Positions 1 to 12,080 of a stretch of 64,000 nucleotides of DNA are shown piece after piece. The stretch lies in assembly GCF_000801105.2 (NCBI RefSeq), contig NC_079517.1:15004001-15068000 (forward strand), written 5' to 3'. A program made the translations under genes and the position numbers. The DNA is from Raphanus sativus. Lineage: Eukaryota; Streptophyta; Magnoliopsida; Brassicales; Brassicaceae. The notes under the pieces were generated by a model that worked only from the letters and a program-made list of their open reading frames with translations, did not search any database and had not been told where the DNA came from. Numbering within the stretch: position 1 is the stretch's first letter; the number at the start of each line of letters is the position of its first letter.

Positions 1-1557
1 AGAAAACATATATTCGTTGGAAAGGTATGAAGGTTCAATGTTTTCAAGAGGCAAAAATAAAATGTTTTCAAGAGGCGCATCATCTATATTGGGGAATAGG
101 ATTTTGAATAGCAAATGACATGAAAAAGGTGGAACCAACTGTATGTCTCGGCCGGGCGGAATATTTTGGCCTTTTCTATTAGAGTTGAATCGAGCTCATG
201 TTGACCAAACTATGCGAAACAAACTAAACACATGATTTTTGTGATTAATTATGATGCAAATAAATGTTTGGTTTGTAATATAGATATTGTATCTGAAATA
301 AATGGTTTTTTGTTATACTTCAAAGAAAATTGACTCACGGATCTTTCTGTAAACAAAATCGATATAAAATTTATGTTTTCATTTTCAAACAAAAAAATCG
401 ATAATTTTGATGAAGAGGATAATTGGCAGCCGTGGGATGAAAGAGACGGCTCCGATTGTCACTGCACCAGTTTGCCAAATAAATATCACAAGGAGGGGAA
501 AGAGGCATGGGAGCGTGTTGGTTTGCTGACCTAAAAAGATCCAATCGATTCCCTCCATTCTCATCGTTCTTTCTGTGAGAAACATCAACTTGTAGTACAG
601 TGGGACCAGATGGTTTCACGAGAGATGACCCTTTTATTACAACCCAACGGTAATGAGATCTTCCACTTGGCGACGTAATAACGGTTCTTCATATACATGC
701 AAGCAAGATTGCACTTTTAACCCAGAGATATTTCTACTGGGTGTGTGTGTGGTTATAATAAAAATAAACAAACGGTGTTTCTTGTATACACGTCACAACC
801 TTCCTTGACAGCTTTGCTCTGTCCGCCCAAGATGTTTCTCTCTTTTGTCTTTTTTCTACAAAACAAAACTCCTTGACGGCTCCGTATCTGCCACGCCATT
901 TTCAAGAAGTCTCTCTTTGCAAGCAATGGCATAATTCATTTTTATCATGTTATTACTGGACTTGGACATTTTTAGATATTTAGTTAGGCCCGTTTACAAA
1001 CAAAACTGATCTCAGAACCAAAGCTCGCAAACTCATTACTGGACTTGGACACATAAAAAAGTTTTGAAATGGTTCAATCTCTGTCTCACACACACACACA
1101 AGCAGAACTACAGGCATACAGCTATGAGCTAATGCACTTGCTTGAAGGTCTAAATCGATACAACTACAGGCATACAGTTTTGATATGACCACTTCTTGTT
1201 TCTTGTTCACAATCGATTAGTGTTTTTGCCCCAAAAGAAAAAGTCGGAGGTGATTCTGAAGTCTAAGCAGTTGTGTATCATTCATTCATCATAACCAGAG
1301 TTCTTGTTTGGAGCCTTCTATTTATTTATCAGTTCAAAGATGATTTAACATTCCATCTTTTTTATTGAAAGTTACTCAGAAAACCAAACTAACCGGTTTT
1401 ATGAAGCTTGGAGGTTTCTGAAGTGGATCGACCATCAAATAACCCACAAGCAGAAACATTACAAAAATACAGTAACTAAGCAAAGCCTCAAACTAAAACG
1501 TTAGGAAGACAAGAGGAGCAACCAGAGAGAACAAAGGAGTAGGAGGAAAGAGTCGAC
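1..1557. other. Intergenic sequence, 3' flank of the PPR gene
   Basis: No supportable gene. The open frames are short and have no recognisable domain. A short CA run lies near 1087-1101, and a 19-20-base phrase (attactggacttggacac) occurs near 951 and 1033. The last 200 bases are probably the 3' UTR of the minus-strand PPR gene. Confidence 0.5.
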
Positions 1558-3531
1558 TCAATCCAGAATATCAGAGATAGCTGTCTTCTTAAACGGATCA
1601 CCTTGAGCCAACTGTGCAGCCATGGCTTTGTTTGGAAAGATATTATCAGCCTTCATTCTATCTCGCATCCCATATGCAGGGACTTTGGCGTTCAAGTAAG
1701 CTTGCAAGAGTGCTTGGAACTGCCTAAGCCGAGATGTATACCCAACTTCCCTCATCTTTAGGAATATCTTCTCCGTGTTATGAACATCTCCCCGTTTCGC
1801 GTACTCGTCCATGACGTACATGAAAGAGCTCATCATCAGTTTCGTGTGGCTCTGTTTTGATGCCTTGCTCAGCAATGAATCAGCCTTCTCAACTTCCCCT
1901 GCTTCCACGTATAGCCTGATGAGTGCATCCCATGTCGATGCCTCGATCCTGCAACCGCTCTCCGCCATCCGCTTAACCAGATCCTTACCCTTTGAGAGCA
2001 TCTTGTGGTCGACATATACCCTCAGGAGAACAGAGTAAGTGTTGGAAGAAGCCCTTCTGTCCATCTTGATGATCTTCTCGAAAATCTCCTCTGCCTCTTG
2101 TACTTTATTAAGCTTTCCAAAAGCGTGGATCGCAGAGAGGGACTCCTCAAAGCGGGGCTTCGATTCGCAGATCTTCCATATCCTCCTCACCTCGTCTTCT
2201 CTCCCAAGAGAGGCATAGATAGAGAGCAAATCCTTGAACGCCCTGCGGTTCGCCTCTAAGCTTTCACCTTCCATCTCTTTCAAAACATTCTCGGCCTTCT
2301 CTTTAAGCCCGGCTCCCGAGTAGTGCCTAGCGATGATAGCTTGCGTGGTGTAGTCCGGCTCAACGCCTTCGTCTCTCATCGTCTCCAGAATCTGCTCCAT
2401 CCCCTTTATGTCGTTTGACGACCCTTTGACGTCGATGAGGATCTTGTAAGTGAGAGGACTCGGCTTGACATTCTCTTTCTCCATGAGCAAAAGCACATCA
2501 GCGATCTTCTTTCTGTCGACCCTCTTGTAGAGGAGAAGCATCTGGTCACAGGTGAAACCAGAGCGAGGGAATCCCAAGTCCTTCATTCTGTTGAACACGA
2601 GCTCAGACTTCTTGACATTGCAAGCAACCACACAGTTGGCCAGGAGGGTACGGTACATCACTTCCCCTCTGAAGGATTTGGGGATCTTTTCCACGTAAGC
2701 TTCTCCCTTCTCTAAGCCACGTGTCTTAACAATCAAATCCAAACGAGAAGCATAGTCTCTCTCGTTCATTTCAATTTTCTTGTTCGCTTCCAACCACTCT
2801 GACATCTATACAAACAAGAACACAGACACTCAACAAGTTGACAGGTGATGATCAGATAGAGAAGGAGAATTACCTGTAACGCTCTTCCGTACATGCGACG
2901 CCTACGAAGCTGGAGCATGGCCTTAGCAACCTCAGTACGGTTGATCTCATTACCTTCCTCTTCCACCCATTTATCAAGTGCACTGCCAACAGAGAGACCC
3001 CCAGCAGAAACAATGGCCTTGAAAAGCTCGGATAGCTTCTTTTCAGAAGTCTTTCTACCACTATCATCGGTGGTTTCAGTGAGGTCTAGTTCCAGCTCAT
3101 CACCATCATCATCAGCAGAGAGCTTTCCCTCATCAACCTCACTCTCATCATCACTACTACTACTACTAGAACTAGTCTCTTGGCCTGACTTTGAGTTTTC
3201 AAGTTCCGAGAAGCCGTCCTCGAGATCATCCTCTTGATCACTTTTAGTGCCAGCACTCGAGGAGAGAAGACGGTTACTCATATGGTAAACTCTTGGAAGG
3301 GGTTCAGGTTGATCATGAACGATGGAATGAGATTGAAGAGTGGAGAAGCTTCTTTCTCTGGATGGAATTGGAATCTCGTTTGAATGAAGAGCAGTACTAC
3401 TACAAGCACCAAGTCGGAGTCTCTGGGATCTGAAATATTAGGTTAAAAAGGAGACATCTTTCGAATTAAAAGAGAGAGAGAGAGAGAGAAAGAGATTCTA
3501 ACCTCCGCAAAACCTTCGAAAGAGCGAACAT
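1558..3531 (-). CDS. PPR596: Mitochondrial P-type pentatricopeptide repeat protein, PPR596-like
   Basis: Three exons on the minus strand, 3531-3503, 3429-2874 and 2805-1558, total 1833 nt and encode 610 aa. Both introns are GT-AG and the frame closes exactly. The start MFALSKVLRR is a basic, Ser/Arg-rich N-terminus typical of a mitochondrial presequence. An inner ATG at 3281 lies in the same frame but would discard this leader. Residues ~95-135 form a Ser/Asp/Glu-rich acidic linker. From about residue 195 the protein is a run of 35-residue P-class PPR helices (for example VTYKILI and NTYSVLLRVY type repeats) with no E or DYW domain. The family binds organellar RNA in a sequence-dependent way. 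Arabidopsis PPR596 (596 aa, At1g80270) acts on mitochondrial transcripts. The orthology call rests on the leader, the acidic linker and the first place in a collinear gene series. The closest alternative is the paralogue At1g15480. Confidence 0.9.
3471..3489. repeat. GA dinucleotide microsatellite in PPR596 intron 1
   Basis: An uninterrupted AG run sits inside the 73-bp first intron (3502-3430 on the minus strand), where it reads as a CT-rich polypyrimidine stretch near the donor. Length polymorphism is likely. Confidence 0.8.
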
Positions 3532-4031
3532 GCTTGGTCTCTCGAAACGATCACTACCTGTCTGCTCTTCCAAGCAAGAAACAAAAAACACACACCACAC
3601 CGATCAGATGGAAAATAACAAAGGATTTGGCTACGGTGAGCAATAGATCAGATTCGAAAATTTAAAGCGAAGAATCTTACTTACAGTCGTGTGTGAAATT
3701 GGAGTCGACGAAGAAGAAGAAATGAGAGTGTGTTGATGAAATGAAATAGGGTTTAGGGTTTTAAGTTCTTTTACGGAATGACCATTTTGTCCTCGGATAA
3801 GCCTAATCCTTTCTCAATAGCAGGCTTACCAGATGCAGATGGGCTTTTAATGCTGAAACCCCTTTGTTTTGTTTTTTTTTTTCCGAAAGAAAAAGAAACC
3901 CCTTTGTTAACCTTGAATAGTAATGGATTTATCTCCTTTTTTTTTCGCTCAATACGTTTTTTACATGTACATAAACATCTACAAAGCTGGAAAATGTCTA
4001 ATTTGCATCTACTACACACATCTTATAATAA

Positions 4032-4717
4032 TCTATCTTATTAAAACAGAAACATTCTGTTGGACCTAACATTTATTTTGTAAGTTTTTAAATTAAATAC
4101 ACCTTTATACTTTATAGTTAAACATACATTAAATCACTAATGTTCCTTTCTTTATACTACTATTCATGTTTCCAAACAATATACTTATTTTTTTTATAAT
4201 ACTATCAATGTTTTCAAACAATATACTTATTTCTTTATACTACTATCAATGTTTCCAAACAATATATTTTTATACTACTATCAATGTTTCCAAATAATAT
4301 AATAATTAATCTTAATTATTTTATATCTATCATTTTCTCTTTAAAATTTTGTAAAACGTCATAATTTCATAAATTGCAAAATAGTAAACTTTAAAATTTC
4401 GATTATAAGATTACAAATTATGAAACTTTTACAATTTAAATCCAATTAGATTACATATCGGTCATCCATTAGTTCAATCGGTTAGTCTCGGGTTTTAATG
4501 ATTTTTTAATATGAATATTTTAAAAACATAAATTGAATTGTCATATCTCCGGATTAACCGGTATAATCACAATCGGGTTGATTTAAAAATACTGATTTAA
4601 ATACAAAAATATTTTAAATACACACTCTTTAAAAATTACCAAAATATTTGTTAAATTATTAGTAAAATTTTTCATCGTAAAATATTCCGCGCTTCAAAAG
4701 CGCGGGTCAAAATCTAG
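4032..4717 (+). mobile_element. Non-autonomous Helitron, 686 bp (family copy 1)
   Basis: The 5' end is TCTATCTTATTAAAACAG, the usual TC-starting terminus of crucifer Helitrons. The 3' end is CTAG, preceded by a GC-rich hairpin (CCGCGCTT at 4687-4694 pairing with AAGCGCGG at 4698-4705) and the phrase TCAAAAT. It sits between a host A (4031) and T (4718) without a target duplication, as Helitrons do. There is no Rep/helicase coding. A second copy of the same family lies at 39735-40380. It occupies the spacer between the PPR596 promoter side and the GCP5 3' end. Confidence 0.85.
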
Positions 4718-4863
4718 TGTCTAATTAAAACAGTGACCAGCCTCGGAGAGTTACTGCTATGAAGGAGTTCTAGAAACTCTGATAATGGCTCTCGTGAGAT
4801 CCAAAGATTTGATAACCATTCCCCCGTCTCAGAATGGTTCATTCAGACATCAGATTTGGCACT

Positions 4864-7800
4864 TCATGTTCTGGAAGACATGGTCTCTGCTCCAGAAGTA
4901 GTCTTCACGCTTCCAGTGTCCGGCATGTAGTGGTAATTGTAATTGATTCTGGTCACCAAATCAGCCAAATGAGGAAAGTGTCCCACATTCAGCTTCGAAG
5001 ACAACACCTGCAAGTTCAATTTCCCATTAACCAACCCCTTTTATTACAAGAACAAGTACATTAAAGAGTTTTTGATAAAGATGTTCTTACTCTAAGGAGG
5101 AAAGCAATGCAGTCTCCAAATTGTTTCTCAATGCGGTCTATTTCCATTTCGCATCTAGCTTTGCTCGCCGAAGCTGCTCCTCCGCTGCTCAGTGTCTGTT
5201 GTATTGAGTAGAATTCTAGAGCTAGTCCTAGAATCATGTTGATCCTACTTGCGATGATTGCCCACTATATACATAAACCACCAAAACACTTTGTTTTACA
5301 AAAACACATAACTCAAATATTTATGCAAATCAAAGAGAACATTACCAACTTTTCTTGAACCAGAAAGCATTGCCTCTGGATCGATAACAAGTAGGTCTCG
5401 TGTACATATATGACCTCGTCCAGAGATCCTGCTTTTACCATAGATTCGCAAAGTTCACGCCATGCCGTGTGATATACCTGCTCACAGTCACAGAGTCCAG
5501 TTTAAGCCTGGTGAGCGTTTCAAATTACTGAACAAGTAACAACATCTGCTTTCAACTATTCCACAACTACTGAACAATACTTTTATTACTCCAACTAAAA
5601 ACAACCAATGATATAGTAGTATCAGACAATACCCTATCCATTACGTATTGATGAAAAGCATCCACGAAATGTAGGAGCTTTTGTTCCAGTAACCAGTGGT
5701 GCTTGCGGATCTTTGTTGAAGAGCCTTTACCCTATTTATACACAAACACACCAAGTCACTAAATTTATCAAACTAATGAAACTGGAGTTGAATGTCACAT
5801 GAAGCATTCTAAAATGGTAGAGATGATGAGTTCGAGAGATATCAAAGACCTTCCACATCCACCTCCGTGCTTTATCAAGCACATATTTTGCTCGTTTGAC
5901 CTTCAACAAAAATCCCATCACCTGTTTTCACTTAAAATAATTACAAATTGTTCCTCCCCCAAAAACTAGCTGGACGAGAAAGGGTTACCTGGTTATATTT
6001 CTCAATGGCCTCACCATTGGCAATAAGCTCAAGCGGCCATGGCACCTTAAGAAAGAAAATAGTTCAGATCTTTAAATACAGATGGATGTAGCCATGTTTT
6101 ATGCTAATACGCTGCCAATGGTTGGAATAGTAAAAGTCTTTATCCAGACCTTGTATGTGAATCTGAGAGACTCGAGGCAGTCTATCCCAAAGTTGTTACC
6201 GCGGCTTTTGCGAGTTGAGGAGAGGGGTAAAACGTCACCCTTTCCATCTGTGTCTTTGTCTAAACAGCCTTCTCTAGAAATAGACACCACTAATGAATCA
6301 GGACTGTTTAACAGCATGGCGTCAGCTGAATTCCTAATTGATTCCTGTAGATAGCCATTACAATTTGGAATTAATTGGGGGTTGTATGAACAGACATACG
6401 ACATTAGAACAGGGATACACATGCAAACCATTAACAAGCAGAAATTTCTTAGAAGTGATAACTATAAAGATGGGAGCAGTGTCTCTACAAAGAAGTGCAC
6501 CAAACCTTGTTACCTGAAGGATTATGTTCAGCTCAAAATCATCATCTGATAACTCTCCCTTGCCCAGCCTATCGAATATGACTGTCAGAAAATGCTGCAG
6601 AAGGTCGCCTGAAAATTTTAAGGATTTTAGTAAGATTCCAGATACGACTCTATAGCCAAAGGTCTTGAAGAAGTACAGAAAAACGTACCTGAACCTAACA
6701 AGTAAACGGCACGCAACACTGCAAGTTCATGCATCAGTTTCCACTCATTCATTAGTTTTGACAAAATCAATTTGCCAATGTAGTCCACCTACAACACACA
6801 CAACTTTCATAAGGTAACAAGAGTATGCATGCCGTAGGACTAGGAACAAACAAACGGCGATGCCAAGCTTACATCACCGTACCTGCCTCCTTATGTAGAT
6901 TGTAAAGCATTCTTGCATTATTACAACGGGAAGTGAAGTATCCATTGGCTCTGCCTTTAGCATCCAGCTGAGCACTCTTGAAAGAAGTGTACTATTCTTT
7001 TGGTAAGGTAGCAATTCTGACATATGGAGTTTCGGCTTTTTGTTGTTGTTGATAACAAAGATTTTAAAGTCAGCTATCAGAAAACTTTTGCACGTCAAGA
7101 AAAATGAAGCAATGGACACAGAATGATCATCTAATCACTATCAAAGTACCTGGAATGACGGAAGCAAAGTGGGGAAGGGAAACAACGTTTCTAGAATTTC
7201 GGTGTCATCCTGAGAAGAAAGATACTCAAATCTACCAAATTTGTAGTTTGTGCCGATCAATCCAGCATCCGCCACGCCAGACCCCTCGAAGACAGCACTC
7301 AGCAAACTCTCATCATTCAGAGAGGGTAGACAATAGTTGTGTGATAAGTTCAGGACACTCCAAGCATTTGTATTCCTCTCGAGATCCATTTTAGATACCG
7401 AAACAACAGGGTTTTCATGACAGAACAAACCCTGCAACGCCTTTTTAACAGCGAAACCGTCTTTTTCGTCCTTAACACCAGTAACATAACATGCACTCTC
7501 GTGTTCAAATTTGGCCTCCATAGTTCTTCTCTCTTGCTCATCACCGACCAAAAACTTATACCAAATTCGCTCTGAGCATGTGAAAACTGGAAGATCTTTA
7601 TCAACCATGCCATTCTCCAGCTCTCCACTTATATATGATGACAAAGCTGGAGAAATCTCACACTCATCAGCCTCATCTTTCCAGAGATATCTAGAGACCT
7701 GATCACCATGGCCTATAAGGCTAGCAAGTGTTAGACAAAAGATTTCAGACAAGGATAAGCCTGCAGTGCTCCTAAGTGTGTTGCTCTTTTTAGCCACTAG

Positions 7801-9305
7801 TGTACCACAGCCAGAATTCCCAAAAGCATTTCGCCCAGAAGTTTCCGAAGACGTGGAAGGAAAATGCTGCATCAGCTGCAGTGACTTTCCAGCAGAAACA
7901 ATGGACTTGCAAATGTCTTTTATGAATAGTGGGCATAGCACCCGATTCTTCTGCTCTTTTTCTCTGTCGGAAACTGAACTGGGATCATTTCCACTCAGTC
8001 CTGTCTTTTCGTTTAGCGAAGTTACACTTGATTTGGGGCTCGGCACCCCCATCAACATATAGCTTTTCTCCCAAAACTCCGCATCGTGAACAGAGACCGA
8101 TTCGTTGGCTGTAAAAAACAACTGCGAAGAACAAAAGTGAATCTTCACCTTAAACCAAAGATTTATCATAATCAACCAAAGAGAAAAAAAACATTGCAAG
8201 AACACCTACCTCTCCAAAAGGATCATCAAGAGTTCCTTCAAACAACCATGAGTCCAAACCCTCTATATATGGCAGTAAACTTGCAGAAAAGATTTGTAGC
8301 AGCATGTGAAAGCCTTCCACCTGGTCCAGATATTATCAATTAGGGAAGTGATTAACAACAACATGGGGAAAAAATAAATAATGAAAAAGAAAAGGCCACA
8401 ACCTCACCACCTTGTACAAGGCACACTTGATCCAACTTCTTGTAAAGGTAATCAAGAAGGTGGACAGCAACTTCAGCTGCGGAAATAGCTGAACTAGACT
8501 CAAAATAAGCTCGAGGGATTGCACCTCGTACGACTTGTAAAAGGTACTCAGCACCTGAACAAAAACTAGCAAATGGAAAGAAAGAATCAATCTTGTATTC
8601 TGAGAAAACCGCACCAGAAAATACTATAAAACTAAAATAGGGTACAGACCTAGATAAAGAGCTTGTTAGCCCCAAGAGAGTTGGAGTGAGGGCAACATCA
8701 CAAGTGTTGATCTTCACTTCCTCGTTTAAGGCAATATCTCTGAGTCTCTGTGTCCAATTGCAAATTGTATATACTAGCCTCATCAGCAAATATTACAAGA
8801 AGGAAAAAAACAGTAAAGAAGTTGAGGATGCTTGCCTGAAGCCAAGCAGAGACAGAGTTAGAAAACGCCATTAAGGTAGGAGGAGGAGGAGGAGAGTTAG
8901 AGTTAATTGCAGCGACGATAGACTCCACAAGCTTCAAACATGTTGCGGCATACAGAAAAGGAGCGAGGAGGGCATGGAGGCTTGCGCGAGACAAATGAGA
9001 GACGCGAATCATCTCCTCGGTGGTTTTAAGGAGGAAAGTCTGTCCAGTTTGGTCCCAGAAGATGAAGGGAGTAGACAGACCTTGCATAGCTTGTAAGACA
9101 CCTCTCACCTGTCCGATAACAAAAAAAAAAAAAAGTGTTTAGAATAGAAAGAGAAAAATCGAGGAAGAGTGTGGGGGCATATTACCAGATCCAATTCATT
9201 CACGGTCGCTGAGGGAGTGGAGTGTGTCCAAACTCTGCGGCTGCACATCGCTGCCGGGATTAGGGTTTCTAAGCCGGTCCGATCAACTCGAAGCAACGAC
9301 TCCAT
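4864..9305 (-). CDS. GCP5: Gamma-tubulin complex component 5 (GCP5)
   Basis: Sixteen exons on the minus strand join in frame to 985 aa: 9305-9186, 9108-8836, 8747-8650, 8565-8403, 8320-8210, 8121-7150, 7035-6883, 6788-6689, 6608-6514, 6344-6150, 6045-5989, 5921-5850, 5731-5633, 5477-5346, 5264-5091, 5007-4864. The C-terminal half carries the GCP core seen in the Spc97/Spc98 family, including VPWPLELI, YNQVMGFLLKVKRAKY and ARRWMWK. The large exon 6 is the variable middle region. GCP5 is a peripheral subunit of the gamma-tubulin ring complex that nucleates microtubules. The Arabidopsis counterpart is embryo-essential (EMB1427, At1g80260). Intron 2 begins GC (AG|GCAAGC), a standard minor donor. 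Exon 3 ends in AG and joins an upstream acceptor at 8565, because the nearer AG would create a stop. An in-frame ATG at 9332 would add 9 lysine-rich residues. I prefer 9305 because the conserved protein begins there. Confidence 0.9.
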
Positions 9306-9750
9306 TGTGTTTTCTTTTTTGTTCTGCTTCACCCTGAATTTTTGATTTCATGTTGCAAAATTGGTCATGCGAGGGAAACAGGGAGAGAGCGAGGGAGAGA
9401 TCCCAGGCCCAATATACACCAACTAGTATCGTAAGTAAGCCCGTCGCAGTTTTTTTTTTTAAAACTCATAGGTTTTCACAATTCTATTTAGAGCAGACGC
9501 ATCAATGAACCGAGGGTTCACAACTTTAATTTTTTTTTAGTTTTATTTTATTTTTTTCGTTTGATTTTTTTTAAAAAAAAATCGGACCAATAGCAGATCT
9601 ACCACATGGCATGGGATCCGCGAAACAGTGATGAAACGAGTTCATCCGGACGCATCCCTGCAAGACGAGTTCATCATAATTCATTATTATAATATTTTTA
9701 TTGGGATGTGTGAGAGCTTCTCCGATGAACTTTCAATGGGCATGCCCTAA
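9306..9750. other. GCP5 promoter side and spacer
   Basis: Contains the GCP5 5' UTR region and AT-rich spacer with long T and A runs (9451-9460, 9529-9580). No gene or complete mobile element seen. Confidence 0.4.
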
Positions 9751-10062
9751 AGGGTGTTATTCCTAACTGTATTTTAATAGATTTTAAATTTGAACACAAT
9801 CTATTGCTATTCAAATGATAATTTTAAATTTTATTTTTAAATCTAGCATTATTCAATGAATAATTTAAATTCTGTTTTTAAAATATAGTGTTATTCAACT
9901 TTGAAGGATTTTAAAATCTTTGAATTTTAAATTAATTTCAAACCATTCTCTTGTGGAGTCTCATAAATAAATGAGTGAATTTAAAATCCAATGTATACTG
10001 TAGAGATTTTAGAATTTTTGAACTTAACGTAGATTGCAAATCACTGATCGAATAACACCACC
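9751..10062. mobile_element. Tourist/PIF-Harbinger-like MITE, 312 bp
   Basis: Terminal inverted repeats GGTGTTATTC / GAATAACACC lie just inside the ends, and both flanks carry TAA (9748-9750 and 10063-10065), the usual PIF/Harbinger target duplication. The interior is AT-rich, made of short ATTTTAAATTT-type repeats, with no coding capacity. Confidence 0.7.
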
Positions 10063-10633
10063 TAAATTTTCCCGTTGGAGTCCCATTTGCGTTCGGATTT
10101 AACTTCTAAAATTTTCAGATCAGATCGGATTTGGTTTGTTATTTTCCCAATTCAGTTCAAATTAGGTTATAACTAATATCTTATTTCATCCGAAAATCTA
10201 CAAAAAAAACTAACTCAAAATTAATTAAAAATAGATGTTTTGTCCGTACTTGCAAGCTTAATAATTTTATAAAATAACACATCAGCAAATTCACTTCATA
10301 AATAATAAAAATAATAATTATGATATTATCGTTAGATATTTTAGTTATACTCAAGATAATGAAAAAGTATCAGCTAAATCTGTAAAATTATTTATTAACA
10401 TTAATAATTGAACATAAAATATAACTAAGCCTAAAATTATAGAGAGAATGACAGATAAAAATTGACTTCATAAATAATAGTATAGATAGAAGATATATAA
10501 ATTCTTTGAGAATCCCAAAAAAATCTACCAGATTATATATACTAGGTAAAAGTAATATGAATATATATATATATATATATAACTCAAAATATCTAAATTG
10601 CCTTAAAGTGTATAAAATTTAGTAAATACTTAA
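10063..10633. other. AT-rich spacer
   Basis: No gene seen. Holds an (AT)n microsatellite at about 10560-10580 and diffuse AT-rich DNA. Confidence 0.5.
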
Positions 10634-10910
10634 GAGGTTGATTGGTTGTTGATGTAACTTTAGATTTTTTTTCTTTAGAAAATAAGCTGTAAGATTTTTG
10701 CTTTGACTTTAATTTTTTTGGCTTTGGATATTTTTCAAAGCACTTGATAAAAGTTGTAGAAAATTTGATTTCTAGAGCCAATATATTTCCTTTTTAAATA
10801 TTTTGGACTGTAAATTTAGATTTTATTAATAAAGCTTGATTGCTTTGTTTTATTGCTTTAGACAGATTTATGGCTGTGTGGAGCACCCACAGCCATCTCC
10901 AATCATCCCC
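10634..10910. mobile_element. Tourist/PIF-Harbinger-like MITE, 277 bp
   Basis: The ends are GAGGTTGATTGG and, inverted, GGGGATGATTGG, flanked on both sides by TAA (10631-10633, 10911-10913). The 3' side also contains an imperfect palindrome, GGCTGTG...CACAGCC (10871-10894). No coding sequence. Confidence 0.65.
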
Positions 10911-11718
10911 TAAGTTCTGATATAATGTCGCTAGGAAGAATGCAACTGTCTCATGACAAAGAGTCTAAGCAGTTACGGTGAAAGAGAATGCGATTGTTTT
11001 GTCTCAACCGCACAAACAATTATTATGACAGATCTGATCATTCTTTCATTTTTCGATGATTTTCATTTTGTTGTTTCTCTCTCTAATGAAGGAGAGATTT
11101 ATGTACAGAAGGTTGGAGACTAATTTATTTTCTTTCTGGTCCGATGTGGTAATATTTGGCATGGTCTCATGGCTCATGATCGATGACAAAACAAGGTTGC
11201 TTCAGAGTTAACTGATGTGTTACATGATAAAATCCACCAAAAAACCATCATAGATTCGAGTTGCGGAAGAAGATTCAGAGATCAAAGGAAAGAGTTTGAT
11301 GTTGTCTAAAGATGAATTTTTCAGAATTAATATTTTGATACAATATATTTTGTATCGAAATATATCACTGAAATCATGATTGTTTGCCTCATAGAAGAGG
11401 TGGCAACATGAAGTAGAGTTTCTTTATTGTATGATGATATTCATACAATCGTTGAAAATTGTTTTTTGCAACATTTATTTCTTATGGTTTAATCAATACA
11501 TTTGATTTTAAACCAAGAATATATATAGATGTAAATTGGAATAGGACCAATGTAATACAACAAGAGAATAATATTTATGATAAAACAAAGATTTGAAAAT
11601 CCCATGTGTTCTATGGTTTTATGTATCATTTTATCTATATTATTTGTTGTATTTTTATTATTTTGTATGTAGTTGTGTAAGTTGCTTACAATCTAATTAA
11701 TAAAGTTAGAGAAAAAGA
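10911..11718. other. Spacer without recognised genes
   Basis: AT-rich sequence with no long frame, no clear repeat ends and no conserved domain. Confidence 0.5.
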
Positions 11719-12004
11719 TCAGAATAGCACCTAAACCAAGTTTTTGTCACAAAAATAACATAACAAGAAAGAAAATGACCAAAAAAAGTTTATTGAAGAG
11801 TAAATATGCATTTATAATCCTTGGGTTAATTAATCTAAAATTTAGGTTTAGAGTTAAGAGGTGGGGTTTTAGAAATGTGTTCAAATTTTTCAAAATAAAA
11901 AATAAATATTAAAATTTTCAAAACAAAAAGATGTTATTTTGGTTATTTTTTTAGTGATATTTTTGTGACAAAAAACTTAAAAAGTGATATTTGAGAGATA
12001 TTGC
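11719..12004. mobile_element. Probable MITE with long imperfect inverted repeats
   Basis: The left arm (~11719-11760, containing AGTTTTTGTCACAAAAATAACA) is matched in inverted orientation by the right arm (~11955-12004, containing TGATATTTTTGTGACAAAAAACTT). Arms of 40-50 bp without coding suggest a Mutator-like non-autonomous element. Target duplications are not clear, so exact ends are uncertain. Confidence 0.5.
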
Positions 12005-12080
12005 CCATAAAATTATGTAGTTGTTGTTCATGAAAAAAAGTTGGGATATTTTGGGATATTAGTTTGGATTATAACCGACA

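Noticed and set aside
1811..2259. Plus-strand open frames inside the PPR596 exon
   Set aside because: Antisense shadows of a well-supported coding exon; no domain or start context.
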